Source: Salinicoccus hispanicus (GTDB lineage: Bacteria > Bacillota > Bacilli > Staphylococcales > Salinicoccaceae). Taken from it: a DNA stretch of 64,000 nucleotides. Every line of letters begins with the position of its first letter. Within the stretch, counting starts at the first letter, position 1. The notes below the pieces were generated by a model. It was not told the DNA's origin. It did no database searches and saw only the letters and a program-made list of their open reading frames with translations. The stretch covers positions 1 to 64,000 of the forward strand of contig NZ_WUUK01000001.1 of NCBI RefSeq assembly GCF_009831115.1. Reading direction: 5' to 3'. The translations under genes were made by a program, and so were the position numbers. Shown one piece after another: positions 1 through 8,858 of the stretch.

Positions 1-2
1 AC

Positions 3-3000
3 ATCACAGGCAACAGCACAGACGGCTATGCAGTCACTGGAACAGGCGCTGAACCGGGCGACGATGTGGTTGTCTCCGATGCTGACGGCAATCAGGTTGG
101 CACAGGCATCATCGCTGAAGACGGCACTTACGCTGTGGATGTTGCGGCAGATGCCGTTGTTCCTGGTGAAGTTCTGACAGTACAGGCAATCGATGACGCT
201 GGTAATTTCAGTGACCCATTGAATGTCACCGTACCGGAAGATGTCGATGATGTAGCTCCAGTTCTTGACTCGGCTGACATCACAGGCAACAGCACAGACG
301 GCTATGCAGTCACTGGAACAGGCGCTGAACCGGGCGACGATGTGGTTGTCTCCGATGCTGACGGCAATCAGGTTGGCACAGGCATCATCGCTGAAGACGG
401 CACCTACGCTGTGGATGTGGCCGGTGACGCTGTTGTGCCTGGCGAAGTTCTGACAGTACAGGCAATTGATGACGCTGGTAACATCAGTGATCCATTGAGT
501 GTTACAGTACCGGAAGACCCGGATGTCACTGCACCGGTCCTTGATTCTGCAGATATTGTTGGCAACAGTACAGATGGCTATGCAGTCACTGGCGCTGGAG
601 CTGAGCCGGGTGATGATGTAATTGTCTCCGATGCTGATGGCAACCAGGTAGGTACCGGTGTTATCGCTGATGATGGCACCTACGCGGTGGACGTCGCAGC
701 GGATACGGTTGTACCTGGAGAGGTCCTGACGGTGCAGGCAATTGATGACGCTGGTAACATCAGTGATCCATTGAGTGTTACAGTACCGGAAGACCCGGAT
801 GAAGGGGACATTACTCCACCGGAACTCGGTGACGTGGCAATTGATGGTAATAGCACTGACGGCTACGATGTCACTGGTTCGACAGAACCAGGCGCAGCGG
901 TTACGGTAACCGATGTCGATGGCAACGAAGTCGGCACAGGGGTAGCAGATGATGACGGTACATTTGTTGTCGATATTGATCCTGACACTGTAGTACCAGG
1001 TGAAGATCTGACAGTTGTCGCAACGGACGACGCTGGCAATGAGAGTGAACCAGCAGTTGTAACTGTACCGGAAGATCCGGATGAAGGGGACATTACTCCA
1101 CCGGAACTCGGTGACGTGACGATTGATGGTAATAGCACTGACGGTTACGATGTCACTGGTTCGACAGAATCAGGCGCAGCGGTTACGGTAACCGATGTCG
1201 ATGGCAACGAAGTCGGCACAGGGGTAGCAGGTGATGACGGTACATTTGTTGTCGATATTGATCCTGACACTGTAGTACCAGGCGAAGATCTGACAGTTGT
1301 CGCAACGGACGACGCTGGCAATGAGAGTGAACCAGCAGTTGTAACTGTACCGGAAGATCCGGATGATACAGATGCAGATGCAGATGCAGATGCAGATGCA
1401 GATGCCGACGCAGATGCTGATACAGATGCCGACGCGGATGCTGATGCTGACGCCGATACAGATGCCGACGCGGATGCTGATGCTGACGCCGATACAGATG
1501 CCGACGCGGATGCTGATGCTGACGCCGATGCTGATACAGATGCCGACGCGGATGCTGACGCTGACGCCGATGCTGATACAGATGCCGACGCGGATGCTGA
1601 CGCTGATGCAGATGCCGACGCTGATGTCACTGCTCCTGAACTACAGGATGTAGAAGTGAAGGGGGACTATGTTGCCGGTTACAATATTTCTGGAACTACT
1701 GAGCCTGGAAGTACGTTAGTATTCACTAACGAAGCAGGTCAGGAAGTAGCACGAACAGTTGCAGACGCTGATGGGGAATTTATACAATACTTCAGTCGAT
1801 ACATTGTAGATGAAGATGAGAATATCTCAGTGGTTTCTATTGATGAAGCAGGAAATGCAAGTGACCCTGAAGTGGTAACTATTCCAATCACTGTACTGGA
1901 AGCTCCGAGCGCATCCAGTATCTATGAAGATGAAACATCAATAACTGGTGAAGGAATCATCGGTTCACAAGTAATAGCATTTGTAGATGGTGAAGAAGTT
2001 GGTTCTACTACAGTAAGTGCCCCATTCACTCTATTCAGCACTGTTGTTGAGAGAGAAAATGATGGTGACTTTGTAATCGAACTGGATGAAACACTTCCAG
2101 TGGGTACAGAAATCACGCTCCTTCAGATTCTTGATGACAAAGTGAGTGAGACCTCTGCAATCACTGTACTTCCATTAGACGACACTGATGCCGACGCAGA
2201 TACTGATGCCGATGCAGATGCAGATGCCGACGCAGATACTGATGCCGATGCTGATGCTGATGCTGATGCCGATGCGGATGCTGATGCCGATGCGGATGCT
2301 GATGCCGATGCGGATGCTGACGCAGATGCAGACGCTGACGCTGACACCGATGCGGATGCTGACGCCGATACTGATGCCGATGCTGATGCTGACGCTGACA
2401 CCGATGCGGATGCTGATACAGACGCAGATGCCGACGCCGATGCAGATGCAGATGCCGACGCCGATGCAGATGCAGATGCAGATGCTGACGCTGACACCGA
2501 TGCGGATGCGGATGCTGATACAGACGCAGATGCCGATGCTGATGCCGACGCAGATGCAGATGCTGACGCTGACACCGATGCGGATGCTGATACAGACGCA
2601 GATGCCGATGCCGATGCTGACACCGATGCAGATGGTGATGGTGACACAACTGCACCAGAACTCGGTGATGTAACTATCGATGGCAATAGCGAAGATGGCT
2701 ATGAAGTCGAAGGTAATACGGAACCTGGATCCACTGTAACTGTTATAGATAGTGATGGTAACGTGGTTGGTACGGATACAGCGGACGACAATGGTAACTT
2801 CAACGCAGGTGTCTCTCCTGAAGATGTAGCGCCAGGTGAAGAGCTTACTGTCATCTCAACTGATGATGCAGGCAATGTTAGTGACCCAGACACTATAACA
2901 GTCCCTGCTGATCAGGCAGTTCCGGGTGAAGGTGACTCGGATTCTGACGGCGGCGGAGAAACTGATGATATCACACCACCAACGATTGGTGATGTAACGA

Positions 3001-3425
3001 TCGAAGGTAATTCTTCAACCGGCTACACGATCGAAGGCGAAGTCAATGAGCCGGGCAGCATTACGCTATTTGGACCTGATGGTGAGGCGCTTCATACCAT
3101 CACTACAGATAGAAGTGGCACATTCGTATTCACAGTACCGAGTGATGTCGTCGACCCTGGAGATGTACTTGTTCTGAAAGCTAAGGATACTTCGGGCAAC
3201 GTCAGTGAAGGTATTGAAGTGGAAGTCCCTGCGGATGAACAGGTGACAGGATCTGATAATAACACTTCCGGTTCCGGACAGGTGACTGATTCTGATGCGA
3301 TTGATAAGACGGGTGGCGAAATGCTTCCGAATACAGGGGTTGCAGCAGCACCTGTAGGCATAGTGGCAACAATGCTTGTTGTCATTGGGAGTGCACTCGC
3401 ATTCTTCAGAAGAAGAAAGATCTAA
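3..3425 (+). CDS. LPXTG cell-wall-anchored surface protein with Ig-like and Asp-Ala repeats (5' partial)
   Basis: The frame is open from the left edge, so the N-terminus lies outside the window. The visible 1140 residues hold five tandem Ig-like modules of about 92-95 residues (each with GNSTDGY and a VPED linker), then an Asp-Ala(-Asp-Thr) tract (bases about 1363-1626), two divergent Ig-like modules, a longer Asp-Ala tract (about 2178-2645) and two more Ig-like modules. The C-terminus has the sortase signal LPNTG (bases 3324-3338), a hydrophobic helix and the tail RRRKI. This fits a sortase A substrate displayed on a flexible acidic stalk, the Asp-Ala tracts standing where staphylococcal Clf/Sdr proteins carry Ser-Asp repeats. 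Adhesion or biofilm roles are inference; the ligand is unknown. Confidence 0.93.
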   Translation: MTGNSTDGYAVTGTGAEPGDDVVVSDADGNQVGTGIIAEDGTYAVDVAADAVVPGEVLTVQAIDDAGNFSDPLNVTVPEDVDDVAPVLDSADITGNSTDGYAVTGTGAEPGDDVVVSDADGNQVGTGIIAEDGTYAVDVAGDAVVPGEVLTVQAIDDAGNISDPLSVTVPEDPDVTAPVLDSADIVGNSTDGYAVTGAGAEPGDDVIVSDADGNQVGTGVIADDGTYAVDVAADTVVPGEVLTVQAIDDAGNISDPLSVTVPEDPDEGDITPPELGDVAIDGNSTDGYDVTGSTEPGAAVTVTDVDGNEVGTGVADDDGTFVVDIDPDTVVPGEDLTVVATDDAGNESEPAVVTVPEDPDEGDITPPELGDVTIDGNSTDGYDVTGSTESGAAVTVTDVDGNEVGTGVAGDDGTFVVDIDPDTVVPGEDLTVVATDDAGNESEPAVVTVPEDPDDTDADADADADADADADADTDADADADADADTDADADADADADTDADADADADADADTDADADADADADADTDADADADADADADADVTAPELQDVEVKGDYVAGYNISGTTEPGSTLVFTNEAGQEVARTVADADGEFIQYFSRYIVDEDENISVVSIDEAGNASDPEVVTIPITVLEAPSASSIYEDETSITGEGIIGSQVIAFVDGEEVGSTTVSAPFTLFSTVVERENDGDFVIELDETLPVGTEITLLQILDDKVSETSAITVLPLDDTDADADTDADADADADADTDADADADADADADADADADADADADADADADADADTDADADADTDADADADADTDADADTDADADADADADADADADADADADADTDADADADTDADADADADADADADADTDADADTDADADADADTDADGDGDTTAPELGDVTIDGNSEDGYEVEGNTEPGSTVTVIDSDGNVVGTDTADDNGNFNAGVSPEDVAPGEELTVISTDDAGNVSDPDTITVPADQAVPGEGDSDSDGGGETDDITPPTIGDVTIEGNSSTGYTIEGEVNEPGSITLFGPDGEALHTITTDRSGTFVFTVPSDVVDPGDVLVLKAKDTSGNVSEGIEVEVPADEQVTGSDNNTSGSGQVTDSDAIDKTGGEMLPNTGVAAAPVGIVATMLVVIGSALAFFRRRKI
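1363..1626 (+). repeat. Asp-Ala dipeptide-coding tract 1
   Basis: Hexanucleotide-like repeat of GAY-GCN codons, with a GAT-ACA (Asp-Thr) interruption every 12-16 residues, about 88 residues long. Synonymous codons vary (GAT/GAC, GCA/GCC/GCG/GCT), so the peptide is more conserved than the DNA. Confidence 0.9.
2178..2645 (+). repeat. Asp-Ala dipeptide-coding tract 2
   Basis: Second and longer run of GAY-GCN codons, about 155 residues, again punctuated by Asp-Thr and ending in Asp-Gly-Asp-Gly-Asp. Higher-order DNA blocks such as GACGCTGACACCGATGCGGA recur, which suggests expansion by slippage or unequal recombination. Confidence 0.9.
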
Positions 3426-3439
3426 TATTCATTGTTGCA

Positions 3440-3471
3440 AAGCCTGGACTTATAAAGTCCAGGCTTTTTTC
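3440..3471 (+). terminator. Rho-independent terminator of the surface protein gene
   Basis: A 12-bp perfect stem (AAGCCTGGACTT / AAGTCCAGGCTT) with a 3-base loop, followed by a T run, begins 15 bases after the stop codon. Confidence 0.95.
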
Positions 3472-3527
3472 TATCTGAAAAAGAATGAAGGGTTAAGGTA
3501 TAATAAGTCTATGAAGGAGATGTTTTA

Positions 3528-4163
3528 ATGAAGCGAATTCCGCCCAAACTATCAGCCAGTCTGGAACAGGCCAAGTTCAACCATATTTTCCTGGATGAAG
3601 ATCATATGCTGGAAAATCGAGAAGTGATTGATTCTGAATTTGCTAACGGGACGATGGATCGTCTGAAAATACACGGTTCTGTCGTCAGAGGATGCAATTT
3701 TTCAGAGAGTACTTTCACGGATACAGATTTGCTGGATGTCCGTTTTGTAGACTGCGATCTGTCGAACGTCAATTTTTCCAAAGCATCCATCCACAGAGTG
3801 GAATTCATCAACTGCAAGCTCGTCGGCAGCCGTTTTGATGAATGTTCAATCAAAAACCTGCTATTTAAAGAATCAATTCTGAATCTGGCAGTGATGTCGG
3901 AGGGTAAACTCGAAAATATACTTTTTGAAACTTGCAGGATGGGAAGTACCGATTTCTTCGATTGCAAAATGAAGAAGGTTGTATTTGATGACTGTGAGCT
4001 GGATGAGGCCAGATTTATTGATACATCGCTCAACGGAATAGATATCAGCACTTCTCATTTCGAGACTTTCGACATAAAAAAGGAAGATTTGGAAGGCTGT
4101 ATTGTATCGAGTACACAGTTGATTCAATTTGCATCGATGCTTGGACTGGTTGTCAAAAACTAA
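3528..4163 (+). CDS. pentapeptide-repeat protein
   Basis: 211 residues. From about residue 35 to 185 the sequence follows the five-residue periodicity of pentapeptide repeats (central F/L, preceded by A/C/S/V at i-2), for example CNFSE, STFTD, TDLLD, VRFVD, CDLSN, VNFSK and ARFID. Such proteins fold as a right-handed quadrilateral beta-helix. Some members (Qnr, MfpA) mimic DNA and protect gyrase, but most have no known role and no specific target can be read here. The start is set by GAAGGAGA eight bases before the ATG; a TATAAT at 3499-3504 is a likely -10. Monocistronic by context. Confidence 0.85.
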   Translation: MKRIPPKLSASLEQAKFNHIFLDEDHMLENREVIDSEFANGTMDRLKIHGSVVRGCNFSESTFTDTDLLDVRFVDCDLSNVNFSKASIHRVEFINCKLVGSRFDECSIKNLLFKESILNLAVMSEGKLENILFETCRMGSTDFFDCKMKKVVFDDCELDEARFIDTSLNGIDISTSHFETFDIKKEDLEGCIVSSTQLIQFASMLGLVVKN

Positions 4164-4198
4164 GCTGTTGCGTATAAATTGTGAAAAGGGGATGCGAC

Positions 4199-5212
4199 AT
4201 GAAGAAACAGGTTGAAGCAGTTCAGGATAAGATTGATTTTTCAGGTGCTGTTCTTGCAAAGGGGGAGAATACGGAATACCGTGCGGCATATGGATATGCT
4301 GATCGTGAAAATAAAATCAGCAATAATGTGGAAACGCGGTTCGGCATCGCTTCCGGCTGCAAGCTTTTTACTGCAATCGCTGTAAGTCAACTGGCAGAGA
4401 AGGGGCAGTTGGACTTGAATGGGAAGCTTGAGATATACCTTGATTTTGAGTTTCCACATTTTGATGATTCCATCACCATCCACCATCTTTTAACACACAC
4501 CTCAGGTGTTCCGGACTATTTTGATGAGGATGAAATGGATGATTTTGAAGCATTGTGGGATGATACGCCCATGTACAGTCTGAGAAGCTTAAAGGACTTT
4601 ATTCCACTGTTTGACGACAGAAAGATGAAGTTCTCTCCCGGAGATAGATTTCATTATAATAATGCCGGCTATATTCTTCTCGGCCTGGTTGTCGAGTCGG
4701 TGAGCGGAATGGCATTTGAAGACTACGTTGAGAAGTACGTCTTCAGTCGTGCAGGCATGAACAGCTCAGGCTATTTCTCGTTTGATCAATTGCCGGGGAA
4801 TGTGGCTACAGGCTACATTGAGCTTGAGGACGGATCATGGAAAAGCAATATCTATTCCCTGCCGGTCAAAGGCGGGGCTGATGGTGGGGCATTCATTACA
4901 GTGGATGATATGGACCGCCTATGGGAGGCGCTGATGGCCAATATGCTTCTCGATCAGGAGTATACCGCGCTTCTGCTTGAACCTCATGCGCAGGAAGATG
5001 ATACCAGTTTTTATGGATATGGTGTCTGGATTGATAAAAAGGCGGAAACGATCGAAAAGTATCACGTGATGGGATATGATCCGGGAGTCAGTTTCCACTC
5101 TGCATACTATCCGGGATCGAAGACGCGTCTGACTGTATGCGCCAACCAGTCTGAAGGTGCATATGACATCATGGAAACAATTGAAGATGTAATGGACGAT
5201 AATAAAATCTAG
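4199..5212 (+). CDS. beta-lactamase-family serine hydrolase
   Basis: 337 residues, in the class C beta-lactamase / PBP4* / esterase fold family. The nucleophile motif S-x-x-K is seen as SGCK (Ser52, Lys55), the Y-x-N motif as YNN near residue 153, and a late HVMGYDPG stretch sits where the third (K/H-x-G) motif is expected. No signal peptide or membrane helix is visible, so it is probably cytoplasmic. The ATG at 4199 is preferred over an in-frame GTG at 4181 because AAAAGGGG sits 7 bases before it. Substrate unknown: peptidase, esterase or D-amino-acid amidase are all possible. Confidence 0.85.
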   Translation: MKKQVEAVQDKIDFSGAVLAKGENTEYRAAYGYADRENKISNNVETRFGIASGCKLFTAIAVSQLAEKGQLDLNGKLEIYLDFEFPHFDDSITIHHLLTHTSGVPDYFDEDEMDDFEALWDDTPMYSLRSLKDFIPLFDDRKMKFSPGDRFHYNNAGYILLGLVVESVSGMAFEDYVEKYVFSRAGMNSSGYFSFDQLPGNVATGYIELEDGSWKSNIYSLPVKGGADGGAFITVDDMDRLWEALMANMLLDQEYTALLLEPHAQEDDTSFYGYGVWIDKKAETIEKYHVMGYDPGVSFHSAYYPGSKTRLTVCANQSEGAYDIMETIEDVMDDNKI

Positions 5213-5238
5213 TCAACGTGCTTTGAAAGGAGAATGAT

Positions 5239-6162
5239 ATGACTTATATCTCTCTGATATTTCTTGAGGTCATTGTGCCTCTGCTGGTTCTACTCGTCAT
5301 CGGTGTCCTGCTTCAGAAGAAATTCGAATTCAGGCTGAGACCGATTGCCAACCTTCTGACATACTGTTTTCTCCCTTCTGCTGTGTTTCTGAATCTGTAT
5401 GAGGCGGAAATAGATATGGGTCTGCTGGGACAGCTTGTTCTGTACCTGGTCCTGTTTGTCGGCGTGATCATTGTCTTCGGTGAACTGCTGTCACGCTTTC
5501 TGGGACTGGAGGGCGGAGAGCAGGCGGCACTTAAAAACAGTATTTCACTGATGAACTCCGGCAACTATGGCCTGCCGGTCAGCCAGCTTGTCTTCAGTGC
5601 CAACCCGGTCGGCGTGTCGGTCCAGATCATTGTGCTCGTGGTCCAGAATCTGCTGACATTTACATATGGACTCTACAATCTGAGGTCGAGTTCAAAATCA
5701 CTGGTGGAAGTGATGCGTGAACTGCTGCGGCTGCCTGTCATATACGCACTGGTCGCAGCCTTCATTTTAAAAGGCTTCCAAGCAGAGGTACCGCGATTCA
5801 TGATGGTGCCGATTGAACAGCTGGCTGGGGGGTTTGCGGCACTGGCTCTGCTGCTTCTTGGCATGCAGCTGGCCCAGATCGAGATCCGCTCCTTTCATAG
5901 GGTCATCGCATGGAGCGCCCTCGGGCGCCTGGTCATCGGACCTGTAGTTGCCCTGGTGCTGATACTGCTCCTTGGCATCGACGGTGTCATCGCGCAGTCT
6001 CTATTTATTGCCAGTGCGTTTCCCACATCACGAAATACTGCGACACTGGCACTCGAGTACGATGTCGAACCGGAACTGCATGCCCAGGTCGTGCTTTATT
6101 CGACCATACTCAGCAGTATTACAGTGACACTCGTCATCTATCTGTCCATGCAGCTGTTCTAG
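5239..6162 (+). CDS. AEC-family (auxin efflux carrier type) permease
   Basis: 307 residues with about ten hydrophobic helices in two halves. Family hallmarks include the N-terminal helix rich in P/L/G (VPLLVLLVIGVLLQKK), the NSGNYGLPV segment of helix 4-5 and the ASAFPTSRNTATLALEYD stretch near the C-terminus. Bacterial members such as MdcF and MleP-like permeases carry malonate, malate or other organic anions; the substrate here cannot be assigned. GAAAGGAGA lies 7 bases before the ATG. It follows the serine hydrolase by 26 bases and may be co-transcribed with it. Confidence 0.88.
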   Translation: MTYISLIFLEVIVPLLVLLVIGVLLQKKFEFRLRPIANLLTYCFLPSAVFLNLYEAEIDMGLLGQLVLYLVLFVGVIIVFGELLSRFLGLEGGEQAALKNSISLMNSGNYGLPVSQLVFSANPVGVSVQIIVLVVQNLLTFTYGLYNLRSSSKSLVEVMRELLRLPVIYALVAAFILKGFQAEVPRFMMVPIEQLAGGFAALALLLLGMQLAQIEIRSFHRVIAWSALGRLVIGPVVALVLILLLGIDGVIAQSLFIASAFPTSRNTATLALEYDVEPELHAQVVLYSTILSSITVTLVIYLSMQLF

Positions 6163-6265
6163 ATTGATTCGGCCTTATATCGGACACATCTGTATCGTTT
6201 CATTCCCGTTTTTTTGAGGTATATGTATTATGAAACATCCATAGTCATCAAAGGAGGAAATGAAT

Positions 6266-7003
6266 TTGGATCTTAAAGATAAAGTTGCAATTGTCACAGG
6301 TGGCGGTTCAGGTATCGGTCTCGCGACAGCGAAGGCGTTCCTTGAAAAAGGCGCAAAAGTTGTCATAGCGGACTACAACGAGGAATCTGGCAGCAAGGCA
6401 GCAGAGGATCTTTCCCAATACGGAGATGTACTATTTGAAAAGGTGGACGTATCTGAAGAAGAACAGGTTAAAAACGTCGTTGCAACGGCGGTTGAAAAGT
6501 TCGGTCGCCTGGATGTCATATTCAACAATGCTGGTATCGGTATACAGGGCGAGACACACGAATTGTCCTATGAAGATTATCATAAGGTGATCAAAGTCAA
6601 TCAGGACAGTGTATTCTTCGGCTCCAAGCATGCAATTCCGGAAATGCAGAAGGTCGGTGGCGGTGCAATCATCAATACAGCTTCCATCCTCGGTAGTGTC
6701 GGTGAACCGACGGCATTTGCATACAATGCATCCAAAGGTGCTGTCAATCTGATGACGAAATCCGTAGCATTGCAGTATGCGAAAGATAATATCCGCGTCA
6801 GTGCCGTCGCACCGGGCTACGTCGAATCCGGCATGGTCAACAGAGATGCTCTGGGTGACTACTATGACAACCTCGTCGACAAACATCCGATCGGCAGACT
6901 TGGTCAGCCTGATGAAATAGCGCATGCGGTCATTTTCCTGGCCGAAAATGAATTCACTACAGGAACCACACTTCTCGTCGATGGTGGCTATACTGCCCAA
7001 TAA
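6266..7003 (+). CDS. SDR-family NAD(P)-dependent oxidoreductase
   Basis: 245 residues, a classical short-chain dehydrogenase: cofactor motif VTGGGSGIG near the N-terminus, NNAG around residue 85, catalytic Ser-Ile in NTASILGS, and YNASK as the Y-x-x-x-K pair. The C-terminus ends in LLVDGGYTAQ, typical of the 3-oxoacyl-ACP reductase / glucose dehydrogenase branch. The acidic residue after beta-2 (IADYNEE) favours NAD(H), an inference. AGGAGG ends 2 bases before ATG 6260 but 8 bases before TTG 6266, so the TTG start is preferred. Substrate unknown. Confidence 0.88.
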   Translation: MDLKDKVAIVTGGGSGIGLATAKAFLEKGAKVVIADYNEESGSKAAEDLSQYGDVLFEKVDVSEEEQVKNVVATAVEKFGRLDVIFNNAGIGIQGETHELSYEDYHKVIKVNQDSVFFGSKHAIPEMQKVGGGAIINTASILGSVGEPTAFAYNASKGAVNLMTKSVALQYAKDNIRVSAVAPGYVESGMVNRDALGDYYDNLVDKHPIGRLGQPDEIAHAVIFLAENEFTTGTTLLVDGGYTAQ

Positions 7004-7030
7004 TGGACGAGATGCCATATATTTGAGAGA

Positions 7031-7062
7031 TGCACCGGAGCGAATCGCTCCGGTGCATTTTT
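7031..7062 (+). terminator. Rho-independent terminator after the SDR gene
   Basis: A 13-bp perfect stem, TGCACCGGAGCGA against TCGCTCCGGTGCA, around a single base, followed by TTTTTA. Confidence 0.93.
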
Positions 7063-7114
7063 AGTATGCATTTCTTCCATATCAATAAAATTTAGAGAAA
7101 GTTCATAATACCTA

Positions 7115-7143
7115 TTGCAAAACGTAACGATTACGACTATAAT
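7115..7143 (+). promoter_or_regulatory. adcA promoter
   Basis: TTGCAA (7115-7120) and TATAAT (7138-7143) are separated by exactly 17 bases. That spacer coincides with the first Zur-like palindrome, so a bound repressor would occlude RNA polymerase. Confidence 0.85.
7121..7137 (+). promoter_or_regulatory. Zur box 1 (predicted)
   Basis: CGTAACGATTACG (7123-7135) matches the Gram-positive Zur operator core CGTAATNATTACG with one mismatch and lies between the -35 and -10 elements. Confidence 0.85.
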
Positions 7144-7148
7144 TTTAA

Positions 7149-7165
7149 AGCGTAACTATTACGAA
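7149..7165 (+). promoter_or_regulatory. Zur box 2 (predicted)
   Basis: CGTAACTATTACG (7151-7163) repeats the same core 28 bases downstream of box 1, covering the expected transcription start. Two boxes on nearly the same helical face suggest tight zinc repression. Confidence 0.85.
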
Positions 7166-7188
7166 TTGACCCAAGGAGGATATTATTT

Positions 7189-8793
7189 ATGAAGAAGCTC
7201 TATTTTGGCCTTTTCGGATTGATGCTGCTTTTTCTGACTGCCTGTGGTGGCGGCGCAGAAACCGATTCAGCAGATACTGACACAGAAGGTACTTCTGCTG
7301 AAGGGGAAGCAACCATCTATACGACTGTCTTTGCACTTAAGAGTCTGACAGAACAGATTACAGGTGACTTTGCAGATGTTCAATCCATCTACCCGAATGG
7401 TACGGATATACATACATTCGAACCGACTCAGCAGGATATGATCAAGTTTGCAGAAAGTGATCTATTCATAACGACAAATGGAGAGCTGGATACAGTATCT
7501 CAAAGCATCCTGGATACAATTGACGATCAGACTGAAAGTCTGGAAGCAGTTCAGAATACAGATCAGCTGCTCGAGTTTGCTCATGATCACGACCACGATG
7601 AAGGTGAAGATCATGGCCATGACCATGGCAGCATGGATCCCCACGTCTGGCTGGATCCGGTCATTGCAAGTAGCATGGTCGATAGTATTGAAGAAAAATT
7701 GAGTGAGATGTATCCGGATAATGCAGAGAACTTCCAGAGCAACGCAGAGGCACTTAAAGAAGACCTTGCAGGTATAGATGGTTCACTGCAGGATGTCACA
7801 GCGGATACACCGGTTGAAAATGTATATATTTCACATGAATCCATCGGGTACCTTTCCGACCGTTATGGTTTCCAGCAGGTAGGCGTTTCAGGCATCAATA
7901 ACGAAGAGCCTTCACAGCAGGAACTTATCCGTATCCTGGAAGGCGTTGAATCCGACGGCGCGAAGTATCTGCTCCTGGAACAGAATATTTCCTCCAATCT
8001 GACAGATACGATTCAGAACGAAGCGGATATTGAACCAATGCAGTTCCATAACCTCGCAGTAATTATTGATGAAGACAATAATGATGCGACCTATCAGTCC
8101 TTGATGGAAGGCAACATCGAAGTATTGGATCAGGCACTGAATGACTACAATGAAGCGGAAGCTGAGAAATTGGCAGAGAATGCAGAAGCGCATTCGCATG
8201 ATCACGACCACGATCATGACCATGACGACCATGGACATGCCCATATCGACAAAGATGTCTATAATGGATATTTCGAAGACGAACAGGTCGAAGACCGTGA
8301 ACTGTCCGATTGGTCAGGTGACTGGCAGTCCGTCTATCCTTACCTTGAAGATGGTACTTTGGACGAAGTGTTCGAACACAAGGCTGAAGAAGGGGACATG
8401 ACAGCCGAAGAGTACAAGGAATACTACACAACTGGATACCAGACGGATGTGGAACGCATCGAGATTACGGATTCAGAAATGACTTTCCATCAGAATGGCG
8501 AATCCCATACTGGTACTTATGTCAGTGAAGGCTACGAAATTCTTGAGTATGAGGCGGGCAACCGTGGCGTCAGATTTATTTTCACACTGGAAAACCCTGA
8601 AGAAGCAGATGAAGATCTGCCACGCGTTATCCAGTTCAGTGATCATGGTATCTCTCCTATGGACAGCTATCACTTCCATATCTATATGGGAGACGACAAT
8701 GACACACTGCTTGAAGAAATGGATCATTGGCCGACGTACTATCCATCCGATCTTTCCGGCGACGAAGTTGCTGAAGAAATGATTGCACACTAG
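7189..8793 (+). CDS. adcA: zinc-binding lipoprotein AdcA (ZnuA-ZinT fusion)
   Basis: 534 residues. Lipoprotein signal with lipobox LTAC (Cys19). Residues about 45-325 are a cluster A-I (ZnuA/TroA) solute-binding domain with a His-rich loop at 132-147; a second His-rich linker at 335-352 joins a C-terminal ZinT domain (about 355-534, ending in FHIYMGDDND and a WPTYYPS motif). This is the AdcA architecture that captures extracellular Zn2+ for an ABC importer. No permease or ATPase gene is next to it, so it must work with a transporter encoded elsewhere. The promoter carries two Zur boxes, and AAGGAGG precedes the ATG. The gene is flanked by terminators and is monocistronic. Confidence 0.95.
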   Translation: MKKLYFGLFGLMLLFLTACGGGAETDSADTDTEGTSAEGEATIYTTVFALKSLTEQITGDFADVQSIYPNGTDIHTFEPTQQDMIKFAESDLFITTNGELDTVSQSILDTIDDQTESLEAVQNTDQLLEFAHDHDHDEGEDHGHDHGSMDPHVWLDPVIASSMVDSIEEKLSEMYPDNAENFQSNAEALKEDLAGIDGSLQDVTADTPVENVYISHESIGYLSDRYGFQQVGVSGINNEEPSQQELIRILEGVESDGAKYLLLEQNISSNLTDTIQNEADIEPMQFHNLAVIIDEDNNDATYQSLMEGNIEVLDQALNDYNEAEAEKLAENAEAHSHDHDHDHDHDDHGHAHIDKDVYNGYFEDEQVEDRELSDWSGDWQSVYPYLEDGTLDEVFEHKAEEGDMTAEEYKEYYTTGYQTDVERIEITDSEMTFHQNGESHTGTYVSEGYEILEYEAGNRGVRFIFTLENPEEADEDLPRVIQFSDHGISPMDSYHFHIYMGDDNDTLLEEMDHWPTYYPSDLSGDEVAEEMIAH

Positions 8794-8795
8794 AA

Positions 8796-8847
8796 CAAAA
8801 ATACACCCTGAATGCTGACTTAAGCCAGCGTCCGGGGTGTATTTTTT
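8796..8847. terminator. bidirectional terminator between adcA and the oxidoreductase gene
   Basis: Outer stem AAAAATACACC / GGTGTATTTTT with an inner GCTG...CAGC stem. A run on the left arm and T run on the right arm allow use by both convergent genes. Confidence 0.88.
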
Positions 8848-8858
8848 ATTGATTGATG

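Noticed and set aside
1145-2686. Several open frames on the minus strand and other plus frames across the Asp-Ala tracts (Ser-Ala, His-Arg and Met-Pro/Gln-Met rich).
   Set aside because: They are out-of-frame readings of the GAY-GCN repeat, with no ribosome sites; the wall-protein frame is clearly the coding one.
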